From Devosia psychrophila (lineage in GTDB: Bacteria; Pseudomonadota; Alphaproteobacteria; Rhizobiales; Devosiaceae), in the NCBI RefSeq assembly GCF_000971275.1, contig NZ_LAPV01000129.1:62001-126000 (forward strand): a stretch of 64,000 bases of DNA, read 5' to 3'. The position numbers and the translations under genes are program-made. A model generated the notes under the pieces. That model saw nothing but the letters and a program-made list of their open reading frames with translations, was not told the origin of the DNA and made no database searches. Below, piece by piece: positions 16,245-25,932 of this stretch (position 1 is the first letter of the stretch; the number at the start of each line of letters is the position of its first letter).

Positions 16245-16577
16245 AATTTGCTTCGGTGATCGTCGTGGGCTGGCCTGCAAGCCGGCATTGCTCTCTGCTC
16301 CGATGCTCACCTGCATTGGCAGGCTGCGCTTCGGTGCTCGAGCGCTACTGCCTTTCGACTCAGCTCATGACGACCACCTTCGCAAATTGCGGTGGTCTCA
16401 AAAGATAGGCGGCTGCGTTAAATGTTGTTCCAGATGGGGACTGTTGTTCATTATTTGACAACAAGGCTTATCAAAGTCTTACCCGACTCTCGCCGTTTAT
16501 AGATTTGGTTAACCATTGTCGGGCAGTGTTCCGGTTATGTTGAACTCTCTCCTGCTGATTTGCGGATCAGGCGCTCC
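16245..16577. other. Intergenic region with hairpin and CtrA-like site
   Basis: No gene. GACCACC (16372-16378) pairs with GGTGGTC (16391-16397) without a T-run. The 16260-16345 stretch resembles a dispersed repeat seen again near 63750. The octamer TTAACCAT lies at 16509-16516. Confidence 0.5.
16509..16516. promoter_or_regulatory. CtrA-like half site upstream of PAS receptor
   Basis: TTAACCAT is one of the motifs assigned to the cell-cycle regulator CtrA in alphaproteobacteria. It lies about 62 bases upstream of the start at 16578. The same octamer recurs upstream of another receptor at 28029. Confidence 0.4.
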
Positions 16578-18098
16578 ATGCCCAATCTGCGGCTAGCACT
16601 GATCGCCGCTATTCCCTGGCTTGGCGCCGTCGCGCTGGCGGCCGGCCTGCTGCCCGCCCTCGGTTCGGGCATGGTCTGGCTGGCAAGCGTTGCCGCGCTG
16701 ATGCTGATCGCGCTGTCGGTCATGTTGGCGATGGCAGTCCGACGCAGCCGGCAGGACGGCGAAATGCTGGCCGCGCTGGCCCTGGCAGCCGGATTGAGCG
16801 AGCGGGCCGGGGAAGCGCTGACCATCGACGCCATTATCATCCGGCTCGAAAGACGGCTGGAAAAGGCGCATCTTTTCAAAAGTACCATAGCGAGCCTGAA
16901 CCAGCCGGCGCTGCTGGTGGATGGGCAGGGCAGCATTTTGGCCGTGAGCCAGGGCGCGACCACGCTTGCCAAGGGCGCGGTCGAAGGCGCGACGCTCGAT
17001 GCATTGTTTGGTCCCGGCTATCTCAGTAGCGGCGGCGGGGCGGCCAAGGAAACGATGATGACACTGGGCGATGCCCGTTTCATCGTGAAACGCCAGGACG
17101 TAGCACAGGGTCGCTACCTGCTCGAACTGGTGCCGGCGGGGATGTATATCGAGGATGACGATCTCGATGCTTTTGCCGCGGCCTTGGCGGGTGGGCAGAC
17201 GGGTTTCCGTTTTACGACGGCGCTTGCAGCGACGCGTCCGGTGCTGGCTGCGCTCAACAAGGGCATGGCATCGATCGACCAGGGGTTGCGCCAGCTCGAG
17301 GGCGTGGCGGCGGGCGATGGCGATTTGCCCGACGCACTGGATGGGCCGCTGGGCGCGCTGGCTGTGCGGCTCGATGACTTTACGCGCGCTATGGCCGAAC
17401 AGCTGGAAGACGAGCGCGACCTGCGCGGCAGTCTTGAGCAGCGGCTGGGCAAGGTTGGGCAACTGCTGGACAATTTCGAGCAGCGGGCGGCGCATTTCGG
17501 ATCCCAGAGCGATGCCAATCGCGCTGACGCAGGCATGACCGGAAAGGCGCTGGCGGATGGCACCGGACGGCTGCGTCAGACCCGGGTGATCGGACGCGCG
17601 GCGCAGGACCTCGCGGGCGAGCTGGATCTGGCGGCGCGACGTACCCACACATTGGTAGACGAAATCGACCGGATGACCCAGGAAATCGACCAGATGGTGC
17701 AGGCCATCGAGGATGTTTCCTTCCGCACCAATCTGTTGGCGCTGAATGCTGCAGTTGAGGCGGCGCGGGCCGGCGAGAAGGGGGCAGGCTTTGCCGTGGT
17801 GGCCGATGAAGTGCGCCAACTGGCACAGATTACCAACCGTTCGGCTAAGGATATCCGTGCCGTCGTCAAGCGCGGACGGGCGCAGTCCGAGACCGGCGCA
17901 GTGGAAGCAATGATGCTGCAAAAAATGATTGCGGGTCTCGACAGTCATTTACGCAATCTAAGCAATGAAACCGATACCATTGCTTTGACACTGGACGAAG
18001 GTGAAGTAGCGCTGCGGCGTCTCACCGGGCGGATGGCGTCGTTCGGCGATGTGGTGGAGCGCAAACCAGCTCCCCTGACGAAGCGTGCGACGGCCTGA
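16578..18098 (+). CDS. PAS-domain methyl-accepting chemotaxis-like protein
   Basis: A 506-residue receptor with unusual layout. Two membrane segments lie close together (about residues 8-30 and 33-55) with almost no periplasmic loop. A cytoplasmic PAS-like domain follows (about 100-190, [15 protein letters not shown]). A long helical region leads to the signalling tip [20 protein letters not shown] (from about 377) and [12 protein letters not shown]. There is no HAMP domain and no terminal W-x-x-F tether. It should sense an intracellular cue such as redox or a small molecule. The start at 16578 is the first ATG; a TTG at 16560 is possible. It lies 40 bases upstream of cheR, so the two are probably co-transcribed. 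Confidence 0.85.
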   Translation: MPNLRLALIAAIPWLGAVALAAGLLPALGSGMVWLASVAALMLIALSVMLAMAVRRSRQDGEMLAALALAAGLSERAGEALTIDAIIIRLERRLEKAHLFKSTIASLNQPALLVDGQGSILAVSQGATTLAKGAVEGATLDALFGPGYLSSGGGAAKETMMTLGDARFIVKRQDVAQGRYLLELVPAGMYIEDDDLDAFAAALAGGQTGFRFTTALAATRPVLAALNKGMASIDQGLRQLEGVAAGDGDLPDALDGPLGALAVRLDDFTRAMAEQLEDERDLRGSLEQRLGKVGQLLDNFEQRAAHFGSQSDANRADAGMTGKALADGTGRLRQTRVIGRAAQDLAGELDLAARRTHTLVDEIDRMTQEIDQMVQAIEDVSFRTNLLALNAAVEAARAGEKGAGFAVVADEVRQLAQITNRSAKDIRAVVKRGRAQSETGAVEAMMLQKMIAGLDSHLRNLSNETDTIALTLDEGEVALRRLTGRMASFGDVVERKPAPLTKRATA

Positions 18099-18138
18099 TT
18101 CCCAGTCTTCGGAGCAGTTGGGAATTGGGGTGCATCGT

Positions 18139-18987
18139 ATGGAACAGGGAGAAATTTCCCTCAGCGACCGCGAGTTTTCGCGGATCAAGAGCCGGGTCTA
18201 CACTGTAGCCGGCATTTCGCTGAGCGATGCAAAACGAACATTGGTGATTTCGCGTCTGAGCAAGATCGTGCGGGCCCTCGGCCTGCCGGGCTTTGACGCC
18301 TATGTCGATTATCTCGAGCGCGGCGGCAGTGCCAGCGACGGGCAGGACTTCGTCAACGCGCTGACCACCAACCTGACGCGTTTTTATCGCGAAGATCATC
18401 ATTTCGAGCATCTGCGCAGCTATGTCGGCGCGCTGATGGTCGAAAAACCGCGGGGCACCCGCCTGCGCATCTGGTCGGCGGGTTGCTCGACGGGGCAGGA
18501 GCCCTATACGATCGGCATGGACCTGCTGGCCGCATTTCCAGAACTCAAGCGCTGGGACTTCAAGATCCTGGCGACCGATATCGATACGGCGGTGATCGCC
18601 AAGGCGTCAGCTGGTGTCTACACCGAAAATGAACTCAATGGGCTGAGTGCCGACCGGGCGCGGCGGCTCGAAAAGGCCGACGACGGCTCGATCCGCATTC
18701 CCACGGCGGTGCGCGAACTGGTGTCGTTCAAGCCATTGAACCTGATCGGGCCTAGCTGGCCAATGAAGGGTCCGTTCGACGCCGTGTTCTGTCGCAATGT
18801 GGCAATCTATTTCGACAAGCCCACGCAGGGCGAGGTGTTCTCGCGGCTTGGCAAGATGCTGGCGCCGGAAGCCTTTCTCTATATCGGGCATTCCGAAAAT
18901 CTCGGCGCTGGCGGTGACGGATTCCGCCTGGTCGGCAAGACGGTCTACCAATCCAAGCAGAAACTGAACAAACGGGAAGCAGCATGA
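18139..18987 (+). CDS. cheR: Chemoreceptor methyltransferase CheR
   Basis: A 282-residue SAM-dependent enzyme that methylates receptor glutamates. An N-terminal helical domain (LSDREFSRIKSRVYTVAGISL) is followed by TNLTRFYRE, the linker. The catalytic domain has IWSAGCSTGQEPYT (SAM motif I, about residues 111-124), ATDID, and VFCRNVAIYF and HSEN at the end. The ATG at 18139 has GGGG at eight bases. It overlaps cheB by ATGA at 18984, so the opposing methyltransferase and methylesterase are translationally coupled. Several receptors here carry the W-x-x-F tail to which CheR binds. Confidence 0.95.
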   Translation: MEQGEISLSDREFSRIKSRVYTVAGISLSDAKRTLVISRLSKIVRALGLPGFDAYVDYLERGGSASDGQDFVNALTTNLTRFYREDHHFEHLRSYVGALMVEKPRGTRLRIWSAGCSTGQEPYTIGMDLLAAFPELKRWDFKILATDIDTAVIAKASAGVYTENELNGLSADRARRLEKADDGSIRIPTAVRELVSFKPLNLIGPSWPMKGPFDAVFCRNVAIYFDKPTQGEVFSRLGKMLAPEAFLYIGHSENLGAGGDGFRLVGKTVYQSKQKLNKREAA

Positions 18988-20033
18988 GCATCAAGGTCCT
19001 GGTGGTCGACGATTCGGCGCTGATCCGAGAAGTCCTGTCACGCATGCTGACGCGAGACGGCGATATCGATGTGGTGGGCACGGCCAAAGATCCGATAGAT
19101 GCGCGCGAGAAGATCAAGACGCTGAACCCCGATGTCGTGACGCTCGACATCGAAATGCCCAATATGAACGGGCTGCAATTCCTTGAGAAGCTGATGCGGC
19201 TGCGGCCCACGCCGGTGGTGATGGTGTCGACGCTGACCAAGAAGGGCGCCAGCGAAACGCTCCTGGCACTCGAACTGGGCGCGGTTGATTTCGTGGCCAA
19301 GCCGAGCGCGGAATTCGAAGGCGGACTCGATGGTTTCGGCGCAAACCTGCGCGACAAGATCCGCGCGGCGGCCAAGTCTGACGTGCGTGGCCGCTCGGCC
19401 GGGCGCGCCGATGCACCCAAGGTGCCGCTGAAGACGGCGGCCGCACCAAGCGGTGCGCTGATTGCGATCGGCGCTTCGACCGGCGGGGTCGAGGCGATCC
19501 GCACCGTGCTGAGCCTGATGCCGACAGATTGCCCGCCGATCGTCATCGCGCAGCATATGCCGCCGGGCTTTACCGCGCGCTTTGCCGCGCGCCTCGATGA
19601 GGTGTGTGACCTGACAGTGGTAGAAGCGGACGACCGCATGGTGCTGTTGCCGGGACATGCCTATGTTGCCAAGGGCGATTATCACCTGCGGGTGGAGCGC
19701 TCCTCGGGCCAGCTCAAGACCCGGCTGACCCATGACGAACTGGAAAGCGGACATCGTCCCAGCGTCGATGTGTTGTTTGAATCGGTCGCCAGGACAGTCG
19801 GTGCGATGGCCGTCGGGGCGATTCTGACCGGCATGGGGCGCGACGGTGCGCGCGGTCTCAAGATGATGCGCGATGCCGGTGCCTACACGGTTGGACAGAG
19901 CCAGGGCTCGGCCCTGGTGTATGGAATGCCGCGCGTTGCCTTCGAAGAGGGGGCCGTGGTGGAACAGGCGCCCATCGAAGCCATCGCAGGCCGCCTGGCC
20001 AATGCGTTGGTCCGCCTTAAATCTGCGGCCTGA
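18984..20033 (+). CDS. cheB: Protein-glutamate methylesterase CheB
   Basis: A 349-residue two-domain enzyme. The receiver has D9-D10 and phospho-acceptor D55 (LDIEMP). The esterase domain has Ser165 in IGASTGG, His191 in AQHMPPGF and Asp287 in TGMGRDGA, forming the catalytic triad. Phosphorylation by CheA activates removal of methyl groups (and deamidation) on receptors. It is coupled to cheR through a four-base overlap and followed after 117 bases by a second cheY. Confidence 0.96.
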   Translation: MSIKVLVVDDSALIREVLSRMLTRDGDIDVVGTAKDPIDAREKIKTLNPDVVTLDIEMPNMNGLQFLEKLMRLRPTPVVMVSTLTKKGASETLLALELGAVDFVAKPSAEFEGGLDGFGANLRDKIRAAAKSDVRGRSAGRADAPKVPLKTAAAPSGALIAIGASTGGVEAIRTVLSLMPTDCPPIVIAQHMPPGFTARFAARLDEVCDLTVVEADDRMVLLPGHAYVAKGDYHLRVERSSGQLKTRLTHDELESGHRPSVDVLFESVARTVGAMAVGAILTGMGRDGARGLKMMRDAGAYTVGQSQGSALVYGMPRVAFEEGAVVEQAPIEAIAGRLANALVRLKSAA

Positions 20034-20150
20034 AGCACGGTCACAGACAATGCAGGGCAGCAGGTTGAGAGATTTGTAACCCTTGCCCGCTTAGTGTTCC
20101 AGCGAAGTCCGTGGTCAGAAGACCTCGAGCGCCAAGAAGGTAAATACGAC

Positions 20151-20540
20151 ATGCCAAAAGCCAGCGCTGTCAGCGTCCTCATCGTTGATGACCAGCAGTC
20201 CATGCGTGGTATCTGCAAGTACATCCTGACCCAGCTTGGATTCAAGGACATCATCGAAGCCAAGAGTGGCCGCGATGCACTCGGGAAGCTGGAAAAGGCC
20301 AATGTCGATCTGATCATTTCCGACTGGAACATGGAAGATATCGACGGGTTGACCCTGCTCAAGGTGATCCGCAAGCACCCGCGCACCCAGGCCATGCCGT
20401 TCATAATGGCGACCGGCCGTTCCGACAAGGAACAGGTCAAGGAAGCCATTTCCTTCGGCGTTAACAACTACATCATCAAGCCGTTCGACGCTTCCACCAT
20501 GAAGAAGCGTATCGAGGCGGTGATTGGCGCGCTGAGCTAA
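20151..20540 (+). CDS. cheY: Chemotaxis response regulator CheY (second copy)
   Basis: A 129-residue receiver with D13-D14, phospho-acceptor D58 (IISDWNMEDIDGL), switch Thr88 (MATGRSD) and Lys110 (IIKPFDA). SDWNM is closer to enterobacterial motor-binding CheY than the first copy. The ATG at 20151 has AAGAAGG well placed upstream; longer frames lack one. A strong terminator follows at once, closing the adaptation gene block. It is probably the flagellar-motor CheY, but that assignment is inferred. Confidence 0.93.
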   Translation: MPKASAVSVLIVDDQQSMRGICKYILTQLGFKDIIEAKSGRDALGKLEKANVDLIISDWNMEDIDGLTLLKVIRKHPRTQAMPFIMATGRSDKEQVKEAISFGVNNYIIKPFDASTMKKRIEAVIGALS

Positions 20541-20564
20541 AGCAAGCGACGCCAAGCAGTTTCA

Positions 20565-20595
20565 AAAGGGCCACTTTCGAGTGGCCCTTTTTGTT
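20565..20595 (+). terminator. Rho-independent terminator after cheY
   Basis: An 11-base-pair stem AAAGGGCCACT / AGTGGCCCTTT closes a TTCG tetraloop, and the T's continue after the stem. A strong terminator. Confidence 0.9.
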
Positions 20596-20787
20596 TGTGG
20601 CGACGAAAATATTACAGCCGGCATTCATCCGTAAGGAGTAGTTAATCGGCCGGATGTATCGTTTGCACTGCTGGTTCATTCCGGCAGCTTGGGAGGGCGA
20701 TCGCTGCGAGCCGCGCTGTAAAGAGCGCGGCGTTCTCATGCCGTCGACAGATGGCATCGCGGCGATCCGGGAAGGTTGGAGGACCTT

Positions 20788-23301
20788 ATGGTATTTCGGT
20801 TGAAGATTGCTCAGAAGCTGCCTTTGGCGCTGGTGGGCTCGGCGCTGCTTGTCAGCGCGGGCGTGGGCATTGCCAGCTACCTGATCGGGTTGAGTACCGT
20901 GCAGGAGCAGCGCAACCAGTCGATGGCCGCCTCCCTCACTACTGCCGTGGCTCTGGTCAGCGACTATTACTCCAGCGCAGAGGTCGATCTCAGGCTGTTC
21001 GTGCAGCGCTCCGATACCGTGACCGCCATGAAGAACTTGACGCGATCGCTTGACGAGCTGCGGATGGGACTGGCCGAGCGCGCCGCGCTGCAACTGCAAA
21101 CAGCCTATGTGACGGAAAATCCCGATCAGACAGATCGTGCGGCGCTCGACAGCGCCAATGGCAAGGGCGCGACCTATGACGCGCCGCACAAGCGGTTCCA
21201 TCCCGGTTTCCGTACGCTGGTGCAGGAACGCCATTATTCGGACGTGCTGTTGATCAGCACCGCCGGCGACGTCGTCTATTCGGTGGCCAAGAACTCTGAC
21301 TTTGCGACCAATGTCATGACCGATGCGACAGCGGCATCGGGCGGGCTGGGCCAGGCCTTTGCCGCAGCCAAGGACCTGCCGGAAGGGCAGGCCGTGTTCA
21401 TCGACTATTCCAGCTACGCACCCACTGGCATTGCCGAAAGCTTCATGGCCATGCCGGTGTTTGAAAAGGAAGAAAGCACCGGCGTGATGGTGCTTTCCAT
21501 TCCCACCGACGTGCTTAGTGCCCGGGTTTCGGCGCTGTCTGGCCTCGGGCTGACGGGTGAAGTGGTGGTGGTGGGCTCCGATGGCCTGCTGCGCACTGAA
21601 TCGCCGCGCACCGAGGCGCCCGATGTGTTGCAGTCCACACTGACCTCGGACGTACTGACGCGCGCCTTTGCCGGCGAGACCGGCGAGGGCATCAGTACCG
21701 ACTATCGGGCTGCGCCCATGGTGGTGCGCGCTGGCCCGGTCAGCGTCGGTGGCGTCAACTGGGCAGTCGCGGCCGTGCAGCCGGAAGCCGAAGTCTTCGC
21801 GCCGGTCAACAATATGCGCAACATGACGCTGCTGGTTGGTGGGGCATTGCTCGCCGTCGCGGCCGTGGCCGGGTATTTCTTTGCCCGCTCGGTGAGCCGC
21901 CCGATCAGCCGCCTGACGTCGACGATGGAAGCGTTGGCCGATGGCGATCTAGATGTCGAGGTGCGCGGCGCCGATGGCAGGGACGAACTTGGTGCCATGG
22001 CGCGCGCCGTCGAAGTGTTCCGCGAAAACGGTCTCAAGGTGGCGCAGATGACCGAAGCGGAAGCGGCCCAGATCATCCGCAACCAGGGCGAACGCGCCGC
22101 CATGATGCAGGATTTGCAGCGGGCATTCGGTGCGGTGGTCGATGCGGCGATTGCCGGCGATTTCAGCCGCCGAGTCGAAGCCGAATTTCCCGATGATGAA
22201 CTCAACACGCTGGCCCGCTCGGTCAATAACCTCGTGGCGACGGTGGATCGCGGCGTCAGCGACACGGGCACGGTGCTAGCCTCGCTGGCCGATACCGACC
22301 TGACCAAGCGCATGGAAGGCCAGTATCACGGTGCCTTCGCCCAGCTGCAGGCCGACACCAATGCGGTGGCCGAAAAGTTGACCGATATCGTCGGACAGCT
22401 CAAGGATACCTCCGGTACGCTGAAGACCGCGACGGGAGAAATTCTCAGCGGCGCCAACGATCTGAGCGAGCGCACTACCAAGCAGGCGGCGACGATCGAA
22501 GAGACCTCAGCAGCGATGGAGCAGCTTGCTTCGACGGTGCTGCAGAATGCCGAACGCGCGAGGGAAGCTAGTGCGGCTGCCTCGACGGTGACGCGAACGG
22601 CGGAAGAGGGCGGGCAGGTGATGCTGCAGGCGACGGAAGCCATGGAGCGCATTACCCAGTCTTCGGGCAAGATCTCCAATATCATCGGGCTGATCGACGA
22701 TATCGCCTTCCAGACCAACCTGCTGGCACTGAATGCCTCGGTCGAGGCGGCCCGGGCTGGCGATGCAGGCAAGGGCTTTGCCGTGGTGGCTGTCGAAGTG
22801 CGGCGGCTGGCACAGTCGGCCGCCAATGCCTCTTCGGAGGTCAAGGTGCTGATCGAGCAGTCGGCGGGCGAGGTCAAGGGCGGCTCGCGCCTGGTGCTCG
22901 ATGCGGCGGCCAAACTTGAATCCATGGTTGCGGCCGCGCGCTCGTCGAACGAGTTAATGAACGGCATTGCCAAGGAGAGCCGTGAGCAGGCCGGGGCCAT
23001 CGAAGAGGTCAATACGGCCGTTCGCACCATGGACGAAATGACCCAGCACAATGCGGCGCTGGTCGAGGAGATCAATGCGGCGATCGAGCAGACTGAAGCC
23101 CAGGCGACCGAGCTCGACCGCATCGTCGATATCTTTGCTATTGGCGGCGGCCCGACAGCTGCACGCCAACCCCGCCTAATCGCATTGGCGCCCGTCAAGG
23201 CGGTTGGGGCGCGCGGCCTGCAAAGCAAGCTCCAGACAGTCGCTAAATCCTATCTCAGCCGGGGCAATGCCGCGGTGGATAAGGACTGGAGCGAATTCTA
23301 G
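20788..23301 (+). CDS. Methyl-accepting chemotaxis protein (Cache-type, poly-HAMP)
   Basis: An 837-residue transmembrane receptor. TM1 is at about residues 12-35 and TM2 at about 345-367, enclosing a periplasmic double-Cache-like domain of about 300 residues. A HAMP domain ([20 protein letters not shown]) and at least one further HAMP-like unit ([15 protein letters not shown]) follow. The MA signalling tip starts at about residue 637 ([20 protein letters not shown]). It ends KDWSEF, the W-x-x-F tether for CheR/CheB. The ATG at 20788 has GGAGG six bases upstream. It is a single-gene unit between terminators. The ligand is unknown. Confidence 0.93.
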   Translation: MVFRLKIAQKLPLALVGSALLVSAGVGIASYLIGLSTVQEQRNQSMAASLTTAVALVSDYYSSAEVDLRLFVQRSDTVTAMKNLTRSLDELRMGLAERAALQLQTAYVTENPDQTDRAALDSANGKGATYDAPHKRFHPGFRTLVQERHYSDVLLISTAGDVVYSVAKNSDFATNVMTDATAASGGLGQAFAAAKDLPEGQAVFIDYSSYAPTGIAESFMAMPVFEKEESTGVMVLSIPTDVLSARVSALSGLGLTGEVVVVGSDGLLRTESPRTEAPDVLQSTLTSDVLTRAFAGETGEGISTDYRAAPMVVRAGPVSVGGVNWAVAAVQPEAEVFAPVNNMRNMTLLVGGALLAVAAVAGYFFARSVSRPISRLTSTMEALADGDLDVEVRGADGRDELGAMARAVEVFRENGLKVAQMTEAEAAQIIRNQGERAAMMQDLQRAFGAVVDAAIAGDFSRRVEAEFPDDELNTLARSVNNLVATVDRGVSDTGTVLASLADTDLTKRMEGQYHGAFAQLQADTNAVAEKLTDIVGQLKDTSGTLKTATGEILSGANDLSERTTKQAATIEETSAAMEQLASTVLQNAERAREASAAASTVTRTAEEGGQVMLQATEAMERITQSSGKISNIIGLIDDIAFQTNLLALNASVEAARAGDAGKGFAVVAVEVRRLAQSAANASSEVKVLIEQSAGEVKGGSRLVLDAAAKLESMVAAARSSNELMNGIAKESREQAGAIEEVNTAVRTMDEMTQHNAALVEEINAAIEQTEAQATELDRIVDIFAIGGGPTAARQPRLIALAPVKAVGARGLQSKLQTVAKSYLSRGNAAVDKDWSEF

Positions 23302-23326
23302 TCGCACTCGTCGTCTCGAACATCAG

Positions 23327-23349
23327 AGGACGCCTTTTGGCGTCCTTTT
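23327..23349 (+). terminator. Rho-independent terminator after first large receptor
   Basis: AGGACGCC / GGCGTCCT stem with a TTTT loop and trailing T's, about 25 bases after the receptor stop. Confidence 0.88.
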
Positions 23350-23514
23350 CTCCATCAGTTCAAAATAGCCGCAGTCATGCCGTTAATCGCTCGTGCGGGC
23401 GATTTCGATGCCGTCATGCACAAGAGTCGGTTAACTGCTCTACCGTAAATTCTTCCCGAATAGTCCAATGGCGCGCGCTGAGTCAGTGCGCCCGGACTTC
23501 TGGGGGAACAATTC

Positions 23515-25587
23515 ATGCACAAGCTCGCCGCCGTCTTCGGCAATATCAGAATGACCACGTCGATTGCCGCGCTGGTCCTGGTTTCCATTATCGGGTCCAT
23601 CGCCGCCGTGTCCGGCGCGATCTACATGAACCTGCATGCCCGCTCGATGGCGGACAGCACAGTGCAGCAGGGAACCAACCTGGCAGTTGCGGCGACGATC
23701 CTCGAACGCCGCATTTCCGGTTCGGTACTGAACTGGACTCCCGAGGGCACTATGGATGCCTTCCAGAGCTGGGCGGTGCCGCCCTTCTACGATACCGAAA
23801 TAATCGACTCGGTGACCCGGGTTACCAAGCAGGATGCGACGATCTATGTGCTGGACAATGCCACCCAGACGCTGGTGGGCAAGACCACCAGTATCGCCGC
23901 GGCAGACGGGACCCGAGTAGCGGACCTGGCGATCGATGCCAGCAGCCCGGTGTTTGAGTCGCTGATGGAGGGCGAAGCCTATATGGGATCGCTGCCGATC
24001 AATGGCGTCGACTATTTCGGGGCGTTCCAGCCGATCGAGAAGATGAGCGGCGAAGTCATGGGCGCCATTTTCGTCGGCACGCCCATGGCCGACATCGAGG
24101 CCGCAGCTAATGGCGTGGTCGGACTGATCCTGGTGGTGGGTGGTGCCGTGGTTGTGGCGCTGGGCCTCGTGGGCCTGTTTCTGTCGCGGCTTATTACCAA
24201 GCCGATCCCAAAGCTTGCTCATTCGATGGAGACGATTTCCGAGGGCAATTTCGATACCGAAGTGCCCTATACCAGCCTCGGCAATGAAGTGGGCGGCATG
24301 GCGCGCGCCGTGGAAGTGTTCCGCCAGAACGGGCTGCGTGTCAGCCAGATGACCGAGGCGGAGGCGGCGCGCATCATCGGCGATCAGGAAGATCGCCAGA
24401 AGATGATGAGCGAGTTGCAGTCGGCATTCGGCGAAGTGGTCGATGCGGCGGTGGCTGGCGACTTCACCAAGCAGGTGATGGTAGAATTCCCCGACCCCGA
24501 GCTGAATGCCCTGGCGGCCGGCATCAACAACCTGGTCTCGACGTTTAACCGCGGCGTGACCGAAATCGGCCAGGTGCTGGGCGCAATGGCCGACACCGAC
24601 CTGACGCAGCGCATGGAAGGCGACTATGAAGGGGCTTTCGCGACGCTCAAATCCGACATCAATGCGGTTGCTGATAAGCTGACCGAAGTGATCGGCCAGT
24701 TGCGCCATACTTCGGGCTCGCTGAAGACCGCGACCGGGGAAATCTTGTCGGGCGCCAACGATCTTTCCGAGCGCACCACCAAGCAAGCCGCGACCATCGA
24801 AGAGACATCGGCGGCCATGGAACAACTGGCTTCGACCGTGCTGCAGAACGCCCAGCGCGCCAAGGATGCCAGCGTTGGCGCCATGCAGGTGACCCGAACT
24901 GCAGAAGAGGGCGGGCAGGTGATGGATGCTGCAACGGCGGCGATGGAGCGGATCACACAGTCATCCGCCAAGATATCCAACATCATCGGCATGATCGACG
25001 ACATCGCCTTCCAGACTAACCTCCTGGCACTGAACGCTTCGGTCGAAGCGGCGCGTGCTGGCGATGCAGGCAAGGGCTTTGCCGTGGTTGCCGTCGAAGT
25101 GCGGCGCCTGGCTCAATCGGCGGCGCAGGCATCAAGTGAAGTGAAGGTGCTGATCGAGCAGTCGGCCGTCGAGGTCAAGACCGGCTCCAAGCTGGTTGGC
25201 GACGCCGCCGGCAAGCTCAAGGTGATGCTGGAGGCGGCGCGCGGCAATAACGGCCTGCTCGAATCCATCGCCAATGACAGCCGCGAACAGTCGTCGGCGA
25301 TCGATGAAGTCACCATTGCCGTGCGCACCATGGACGAAATGACCCAGCATAATGCGGCGCTGGTGGAACAGACCAACGCGGCCATCGAGCAGACCGAAGC
25401 ACAGGCCAGCGAGCTTGACCGCATCGTCGAAGTGTTCCGCATCAATCAGCAGGAGGCGCCGGCCCGCTTCGAACGGGCGCCCGTGCGCCCGGCGACCGCA
25501 CGCGGCTTGCAGCAAAGGTTGGCCTCGGCGACCGCCAGTCGGACCCATGGCAATGCCGCCGTGGCAGTAGACTGGAATGAATTTTAG
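23515..25587 (+). CDS. Methyl-accepting chemotaxis protein (single Cache_3-like)
   Basis: A 690-residue receptor. TM1 is at about 14-38 and TM2 at about 199-225; the 160-residue periplasmic domain between them has VTKQDATIYVLDN and GVDYFGAFQPI, typical of single-Cache domains of the Cache_3 group that often bind carboxylates or small organic acids. HAMP and a second HAMP-like unit precede the MA domain, tip at about 497. The C-terminus VDWNEF is a CheR/CheB tether. The start has GGGGGAA upstream. The MA domain is nearly identical to those of the two following receptors. Confidence 0.93.
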   Translation: MHKLAAVFGNIRMTTSIAALVLVSIIGSIAAVSGAIYMNLHARSMADSTVQQGTNLAVAATILERRISGSVLNWTPEGTMDAFQSWAVPPFYDTEIIDSVTRVTKQDATIYVLDNATQTLVGKTTSIAAADGTRVADLAIDASSPVFESLMEGEAYMGSLPINGVDYFGAFQPIEKMSGEVMGAIFVGTPMADIEAAANGVVGLILVVGGAVVVALGLVGLFLSRLITKPIPKLAHSMETISEGNFDTEVPYTSLGNEVGGMARAVEVFRQNGLRVSQMTEAEAARIIGDQEDRQKMMSELQSAFGEVVDAAVAGDFTKQVMVEFPDPELNALAAGINNLVSTFNRGVTEIGQVLGAMADTDLTQRMEGDYEGAFATLKSDINAVADKLTEVIGQLRHTSGSLKTATGEILSGANDLSERTTKQAATIEETSAAMEQLASTVLQNAQRAKDASVGAMQVTRTAEEGGQVMDAATAAMERITQSSAKISNIIGMIDDIAFQTNLLALNASVEAARAGDAGKGFAVVAVEVRRLAQSAAQASSEVKVLIEQSAVEVKTGSKLVGDAAGKLKVMLEAARGNNGLLESIANDSREQSSAIDEVTIAVRTMDEMTQHNAALVEQTNAAIEQTEAQASELDRIVEVFRINQQEAPARFERAPVRPATARGLQQRLASATASRTHGNAAVAVDWNEF

Positions 25588-25658
25588 CGGCCAATAGGCC
25601 GCTTGCTCGCGGCCGACTGGTTTGAATTCAGGCATTCGCAGGTAAATACTAGAAGTAA

Positions 25659-25685
25659 AAGGGCGCCGGGCGGCGCCCTTTTTTA
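25659..25685 (+). terminator. Rho-independent terminator after second large receptor
   Basis: AAGGGCGCC / GGCGCCCTT stem and a T-run (with one A), about 70 bases after the receptor stop. Confidence 0.88.
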
Positions 25686-25718
25686 TTTGTAGTCAGCAGT
25701 TTAGTATTTTACCGCAGA

Positions 25719-25726
25719 TTAACCAA
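25719..25726. promoter_or_regulatory. CtrA-like site variant upstream of third receptor
   Basis: TTAACCAA, one base different from the TTAACCAT octamer. The 20 bases from here agree at 15 positions with those starting at 16509 before the PAS receptor. This suggests a shared regulatory or promoter element, lying about 207 bases before the start at 25933. The rest of the 25588-25932 gap shows only the terminator. Confidence 0.35.
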
Positions 25727-25932
25727 CATCGGACAATGTCCATCTCGGACGCATCAGTAAATACGTTGGCCACGCCGGGAATCGGGGTCGTTCGGGGGTG
25801 TCGTGTCGTCCATCAATCCATTCTTCTGGCTATTCATGGCCGCGGAGCGGGGCAGTCCTTGCCTGCCGCAACGTCTGTTGCGCGCGTGCCATCTTTGTCA
25901 GATCAACTCGAAGCGTCGTTTGGAGCTCTGCC

